Below are positions 6,478 to 9,880 of a DNA stretch of 9,880 nucleotides, in pieces. The DNA is from an uncultured Rickettsiales bacterium (GTDB lineage Bacteria > Pseudomonadota > Alphaproteobacteria > Rickettsiales > Deianiraeaceae): contig CAMNMI010000030.1 in the NCBI GenBank assembly GCA_946544555.1, positions 1-9,880 of the forward strand, given 5' to 3'. Each line of letters begins with the position of its first letter. Position 1 is the first letter of the stretch. Both the position numbers and the translations under genes were made by a program. Under the pieces are notes generated by a model. The model saw only the letters and a program-made list of their open reading frames with translations, did not search any database and was not told where the DNA came from.

Positions 6478-7377
6478 ATGAAAAAAATTATTTTATTTGC
6501 ATGTCTATTTTATAATATCTTTTCTGCAAGTTCCTCCGCAGGAATATTGGTTTTGCAATCTGATTTTGGTGCCAAAGACGCGGCCGTTGCTGAGATAAAG
6601 GGCACTGCGCTGTCTGTTGATGAGCACATCGTCATCGTTGATAATACTCACATGATTGAACCTTTTGACATCTGGGAGGGCGCTTATCGTCTGTTCCAAT
6701 CAATCAAGACCTTTCCGAAGAGCACAGTTTTTGTGTCTGTAATTGACCCAGGTGTTGGCACAAACCGCAAGAGTATTGTTGCAAAAACCAAAGACAATCA
6801 CTATATTGTGACGCCCGATAACGGAACAATAACATTTATTGACAAGGAAATTGGCATTGCCGAGGTTCGTGAAATTGATGAAGTCAAACACCGTGTTGCC
6901 GGTAGTGATGCATCATACACTTTCTATGGCCGCGATGTTTATGTCTATACAGGCGCAAAATTGGCGAGCGGAAAAATCTCATTTGAGGATGTCGGTGATG
7001 AGCTTGACGTAAAAAAATTGAAACGTCTTGACCATCAACAGCCAGAGTTCAAAAAAGGTACTTTGCACGGAAATATTCCAATTCTGGATGTGAATTACGG
7101 AAATGTCTGGACTAACATAGACAGAAAAACAGCAAACAAGATAAAGCTCAAACGTGGTACAAAATATGACATTTTGATTACGGATGGCATCAAAAAATCG
7201 TTCATCAGTGATGTTGTTTATGACAACACATTCGGAAATGTCCAAGAGGGCAAGCCAGTTTTGTATTTCAATTCGTTAGGCTACTTATCAGTTGGATTAA
7301 ATGTCGGCAACTTTGCAAAGGCATATAGCGTAAAATACGGCCCAAACTGGAAGATAAGCATTAGCAAGGCTAAATAA
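6478..7377 (+). CDS. secreted S-adenosylmethionine hydrolase (DUF62) family protein with altered active site
   Basis: A 299-residue member of the SAM hydroxide adenosyltransferase/halogenase (DUF62) superfamily, whose hydrolase members split SAM to adenosine and methionine. Visible marks: SDFGAKD (28-34), VSVIDPGVGTNRK with D90 and R97, TPDNGT (112-117), and TFYGRDVYVYTGAKLASG (148-165). A signal peptide (residues 1-21, MKKIILFACLFYN..., ending SASSSA) predicts export to the periplasm or beyond; this exported form is known in other proteobacteria, whereas the classical enzymes are cytoplasmic. The family catalytic triad is Asp-Arg-His; spacing from D90 and R97 places the His at residue 150, which is Tyr here (TAT, one transition from CAT). 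The C-terminal beta domain is present. It starts at ATG 6478 without a Shine-Dalgarno site. Family certain; activity doubtful. Confidence 0.88.
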   Translation: MKKIILFACLFYNIFSASSSAGILVLQSDFGAKDAAVAEIKGTALSVDEHIVIVDNTHMIEPFDIWEGAYRLFQSIKTFPKSTVFVSVIDPGVGTNRKSIVAKTKDNHYIVTPDNGTITFIDKEIGIAEVREIDEVKHRVAGSDASYTFYGRDVYVYTGAKLASGKISFEDVGDELDVKKLKRLDHQQPEFKKGTLHGNIPILDVNYGNVWTNIDRKTANKIKLKRGTKYDILITDGIKKSFISDVVYDNTFGNVQEGKPVLYFNSLGYLSVGLNVGNFAKAYSVKYGPNWKISISKAK

Positions 7378-7404
7378 AGTATGTTGTTAATTCTTTAATT
7401 TGAT

Positions 7405-7490
7405 GTTGCGCGGCGCGGAGCGCGTTTGCGCGAGGAGCAACGCGAGGAGCGAAATACAAACCGCGAGGGCGTGGCCTCGGGCGGCGCAAC
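7405..7490 (+). repeat. dispersed palindromic repeat, copy E (best preserved)
   Basis: 86 bases, GTTGCGC to GCGCAAC with a perfect 7-base terminal inverted repeat. Internal structure: CGCG-GAG-CGCG and CGAGG-GCGTGG-CCTCG stems, and GCGAGGAGC repeated. It is strikingly GC-rich within an AT-rich spacer and lies between the SAM-hydrolase-like gene and rnd. Confidence 0.92.
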
Positions 7491-7544
7491 CCTAAAAAAT
7501 TAGCAAAGCATTGCATTTTATTTTGACGTTAGTATTCAGCCTCT

Positions 7545-8327
7545 ATGCAGAGAGTGATTGCACTCGACACAGAGTTTGATAGAAGAACAACATATCGACC
7601 GATTTTGTCAATAGTGCAAGTAAAATGTGGTGCACAAGAAGAGCCAAAAATATATGATGTTCTTGGGCATAGTGATGACTTAAACGAGCTTATGGAACTT
7701 CTGCGCGATGACAGTATTGTCAAGGTCATTCATGCGGCGCGACAGGATTTTGAGTGCATCTACTGCCAATTTGGAATTACAATGCATAACGTTTTTGATA
7801 CACAGGTAGCAGCAAAACATCTGGGCTTTGGCGATGAAATTGGCTACGCACAACTGGTTAAGGAATTCTGCGACAAAAAAATTGTGAAAGAACACAAACT
7901 GCAAGTGTCGGATTGGCTAAAACGGCCACTCACGAAGAAGCAAATCTTCTACGCAAAGCAAGATGTGGAATATTTACACTTGGCTTATGAGCGCATGCAG
8001 GCGCACTTCCTGACTGACAAAAAACTACATGAGAATTTCTTAAAAGAATGCCGAGCAATGGAAAATGATAGCTTGTATAGGTTCAACCCGCTGACTGTGT
8101 GGGAGAAAATGCATAACAAGTTTAGAATTGTGGTAGATCAGTCATTTGCGCGAGACTTGTTTATCACGCGTGAGCGCGAAGCTAACATTCACAATCTGCC
8201 ACGAGAATTTGTGCTGACAAACAAGGATTTGATACTGTTTGCAAACACAAAAAATAAAAATGTACTGCAAAAGTTGCATAAAAAAGTCAGTGCAAAACCA
8301 TTTTTACAGTGTTTGGCTTGGCATTAG
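7545..8327 (+). CDS. rnd: ribonuclease D (3'-5' exoribonuclease, DEDDy type)
   Basis: A 260-residue RNase D, which trims 3' ends of tRNA precursors and other small RNAs. The complete DEDDy set is visible: D8 and E10 in ALDTEF, D68 in HAARQDFE, Y136 and D140 in FYAKQDVEYL. Segments VFDTQVAAKHLGFGDEIGYAQLV and SDWLKRPLT are typical of the family. A degenerate HRDC-like helical region follows (about residues 190-255, with REREANIHNLPREFVLTNKDLI). It is much shorter than the E. coli enzyme (375 residues), which has two HRDC-type domains. The start is also short: the usual ~20 residues before the first beta strand are missing, and an in-frame TAG at 7530-7532 rules out an upstream start. Repeat copy E ends 54 bases before the ATG. 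The 3' end overlaps the opposing small gene by a few bases. Confidence 0.93.
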   Translation: MQRVIALDTEFDRRTTYRPILSIVQVKCGAQEEPKIYDVLGHSDDLNELMELLRDDSIVKVIHAARQDFECIYCQFGITMHNVFDTQVAAKHLGFGDEIGYAQLVKEFCDKKIVKEHKLQVSDWLKRPLTKKQIFYAKQDVEYLHLAYERMQAHFLTDKKLHENFLKECRAMENDSLYRFNPLTVWEKMHNKFRIVVDQSFARDLFITREREANIHNLPREFVLTNKDLILFANTKNKNVLQKLHKKVSAKPFLQCLAWH

Positions 8328-8521
8328 TTCTTGGCAATTTGGCTTGCAGCAAATGGGCTTTCGCCAATGTCATCAATCGCGTGGCTCTCAATAAATGAGT
8401 AGACAAACACGCCAAGCAGTCCCAAAAACAGGAACGTAATGAACATGTTGACAACCATGATCTTTGTGTGTTTAATTTCCTTATCTGCTGTTCTTTTTGC
8501 GTTATAAAAAATCATTGACAT
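8324..8521 (-). CDS. hypothetical 65-residue single-TM protein
   Basis: I do not recognise this family. The protein has a basic N-terminus (MSMIFYNAKRTADKEIKH), one clear membrane helix (about residues 22-43, MVVNMFITFLFLGLLGVFVYS) and a short polar tail ending AASQIAKN. The frame is open farther upstream into repeat copy F, but ATG 8521 is preferred because a good promoter ends a few bases before it and the upstream residues come from the repeat. It is tail-to-tail with rnd, the two stop codons overlapping. Membrane pattern and promoter support a real gene; the function is unknown. Confidence 0.55.
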   Translation of the reverse strand: MSMIFYNAKRTADKEIKHTKIMVVNMFITFLFLGLLGVFVYSFIESHAIDDIGESPFAASQIAKN

Positions 8522-8535
8522 ACAAACTACTTTCA

Positions 8536-8564
8536 ATTTTATCAAAAAAAATAAACTATTGCAA
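8536..8564 (-). promoter_or_regulatory. sigma70-type promoter of the 65-residue protein
   Basis: Minus strand TTGCAA (8564-8559), 17-base spacer containing a run of T, then TAAAAT (8541-8536). The predicted start of transcription is only about 8 bases before ATG 8521, which decides the start codon against longer readings. Confidence 0.55.
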
Positions 8565-8589
8565 GAGAAATTTGTTTTTATTTTACGTC

Positions 8590-8675
8590 GTTGTGCGGCA
8601 TAGAGAGCGTTTGCACGAGTAGCAACGCAAGAAGCAAAATACAAACCACAAGTGCGTAGTCTCTGGTAGCGCAAA
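8590..8675 (+). repeat. dispersed palindromic repeat, copy F (AT-decayed)
   Basis: 86 bases that align without gaps to copy E at 67 of 86 positions. All 19 differences are G or C in E and A or T here. It lies between the start of the small membrane protein and the 3' end of the LysE-family gene. Confidence 0.88.
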
Positions 8676-8691
8676 AACAGAAATAAGAGGA

Positions 8692-9321
8692 TTATAATCC
8701 CAAAATGCTCTTCAAATTTGTTCCCGCAAGGCAGATGATCACAAAGCCAGCTATCTTATCAAGTGCGCCAGAATATTTGCTAAACAGCCACCACAATTTA
8801 AGGAAATAACATGCCATTGCAATCACGGCAAAGGTTGCAAAGCTGACCATTGGAACTGCCGCAAGGAGCCCTGCATAGCCCTTCCATGTGCCAACGTGAT
8901 TGTAAAACTGCGATATGACAGTAATGATGATTGTTGCAATTCCGAAGTTAGAGAATGTGTATAAGAACCCAGTTTTGAAGGCCTCAAACTTAGCTTTTGA
9001 CAAACTTCCTTCAAGTTTCATGACAGTTGGTTTTGCTGCCATCATTTTCATGCCAACATACAACAAATAGCACATTCCGAGGGCTTGGACATACATGAAT
9101 ATTTTGCCGTAATAGTTCAATGTTTTGCAAAAGAAAAATCCGATAATGGCCGAAATTCCATCACTGGTTGCAATGCCGAGTGCCGTAAATAGTCCTATCG
9201 TCAATGATTTGTTTTTGATTGTGTTCTTTGCAACAGTTACGAACGACACTCCCGGCGAAATGTCAAACATGAATAAAGTTATGATGTAAAATACCCACCA
9301 AGGCAGTCCAGAAGCGCTCAT
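8692..9321 (-). CDS. LysE/RhtB-family amino-acid exporter-like membrane protein
   Basis: A protein of about 209 residues with six membrane segments, matching the LysE/RhtB exporter family (efflux of amino acids or related metabolites across the inner membrane). The family N-terminal pattern is visible as DISPGVSFVTVAKNTIKNK followed by GLFTALGIATSDGI; later segments include YLLYVGMKMM and FKTGFLYTFSNFG, and the C-terminal helix FVIICLAGTNL. The PGP motif is reduced to SPG. The start may be ATG 9321 or TTG 9333; the latter overlaps the RND stop codon and lies four bases after AGGAGG, so it is a real alternative. Either way the gene follows the RND gene directly and is probably cotranscribed. 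The substrate cannot be read from sequence. Confidence 0.85.
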   Translation of the reverse strand: MSASGLPWWVFYIITLFMFDISPGVSFVTVAKNTIKNKSLTIGLFTALGIATSDGISAIIGFFFCKTLNYYGKIFMYVQALGMCYLLYVGMKMMAAKPTVMKLEGSLSKAKFEAFKTGFLYTFSNFGIATIIITVISQFYNHVGTWKGYAGLLAAVPMVSFATFAVIAMACYFLKLWWLFSKYSGALDKIAGFVIICLAGTNLKSILGL

Positions 9322-9329
9322 ATCAACAA

Positions 9330-9880
9330 TCAATCATCCTCCTCATCACGCGGCGCATGCAACATCAACATGGCCGGCGTAAATGTCAATGTCAATATCA
9401 ACGAGAAACATACACCACCTGCAATAGTAGTTGCAAGCTCTTCCCACCACTGGCCAGAAGGGGCGTTAAACAGGAAGCTCAAACTGAAAAAGTCAAAGTT
9501 AACATTGAACATCATCGGCAGAAGCCCGCAAACAGTAGTTGTTGTGGTAATCAACACAGGGCGCAAACGCGACAATGCTGTCTTGATGACAGCCTCGCGC
9601 GTAGGCAATTTCAGCTTGTTTATCATCTCTTGGAATGTGTCTATCAACACGATGTTATTACTCACCACAACACCTGCGATTGAGATAATTCCAAGGCCTC
9701 CCATGGCCACACAAAACGGTTTGCCGGTAATTATAAACATTACCAATACACCTCCGATTGACAACACAACTGCGCTCATTGTGAGGGCTGCGTAATAGAC
9801 AGAATTATACTGCCACACCAAAATGAGGAACTTGATGCATATTGCAATGAAGAAGGCACTAATCAAGAATGCACCCGTCT
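9330..9880 (-). CDS. RND-family efflux pump, inner-membrane subunit (C-terminal part, cut by window edge)
   Basis: The last ~183 residues of an AcrB/HAE-type RND transporter, which uses proton flow to drive drugs, dyes or metals from the inner membrane and periplasm outward with a fusion protein and an outer-membrane channel. The frame runs off the right edge; the apparent TTG start at 9866 is internal, since the frame continues (TGAF...). Visible: membrane helices FLISAFFIAICIKFLILVWQ and SAVVLSIGGVLVMF, then GVVVSNNIVLIDTFQEM, REAVIKTALSRLRPVLITTTTT-VCGLLPM, and GGVCFSLILTLTFTPAML near the end. The insert ending in APSGQWWEELATTIAGG is typical of an alphaproteobacterial subgroup. The acidic tail ends DEEDD, and its codons supply an AGGAGG that could serve the downstream LysE-family gene. 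Confidence 0.93.
   Translation of the reverse strand, partial: TGAFLISAFFIAICIKFLILVWQYNSVYYAALTMSAVVLSIGGVLVMFIITGKPFCVAMGGLGIISIAGVVVSNNIVLIDTFQEMINKLKLPTREAVIKTALSRLRPVLITTTTTVCGLLPMMFNVNFDFFSLSFLFNAPSGQWWEELATTIAGGVCFSLILTLTFTPAMLMLHAPRDEEDD

Noticed and set aside
8522..8674. N-terminal extension of the small membrane protein
   Set aside because: The added residues are encoded by repeat F and the promoter region; the extension has no protein-like conservation that I can see.
2934..8675. CRISPR array
   Set aside because: The repeats are 77-87 bases, hundreds of bases apart, in both orientations and separated by genes; no regular spacers.
9357..9795. Two plus-strand open frames of 108 and 141 codons
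   Set aside because: Both are antisense to the RND gene, whose protein motifs are unmistakable.

Overview
The window looks like a piece of an AT-rich, reduced Gram-negative genome, most likely an alphaproteobacterium with an intracellular or host-associated life. The points for this are an MlaA outer-membrane lipid-transport protein, an RND efflux pump, a short alphaproteobacterial-type RNase D, a GTA/prophage-type head-tail connector, many weak or absent Shine-Dalgarno sites, and several proteins that keep their fold signature but have lost catalytic residues. The species cannot be named from this sequence.

Layout, left to right. 33-344 (-): a phage gp6-like head-tail connector with an amber codon close to its C-terminus. 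478-1914 (+): a very AT-rich ABC/SMC-class AAA ATPase whose C-terminus carries an RNLIHH (RX4H) motif of the HEPN ribonuclease kind; it is the best candidate for a defence or abortive-infection gene. 1968-2921 (+): an isoprenyl-diphosphate-synthase homologue with both aspartate motifs destroyed. 3017-5420 (-): a two-gene overlapping unit, a complex-I/Mrp-antiporter-like membrane protein followed by MlaA. 5577-6086 (-): dUTPase. 6478-7377 (+): a secreted SAM-hydrolase (DUF62) homologue with Tyr in place of the catalytic His. 7545-8327 (+): RNase D. 8324-8521 (-): a 65-residue single-TM protein. 8692-9880 (-): a LysE-family exporter downstream of the C-terminal part of an RND efflux pump that runs off the right edge.

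Five copies of an approximately 77-87 bp dispersed, imperfectly palindromic repeat sit in the intergenic spaces (2934-3010, 5472-5555, 6209-6295, 7405-7490, 8590-8675). They are far richer in GC than the surrounding spacers, end in GTTGCGC...GCGCAAC, share a central AATACAAA core, and lie in mixed orientations. No transposase is present in the window. Together with the ATPase and the three degenerate enzyme homologues they are the most unusual content here.

Functionally the window mixes housekeeping (dUTPase, RNase D), envelope and transport work (MlaA, RND, LysE, the complex-I-like protein) and accessory material (phage remnant, ATPase, repeats). No RNA gene, CRISPR array or complete insertion sequence was recognised.
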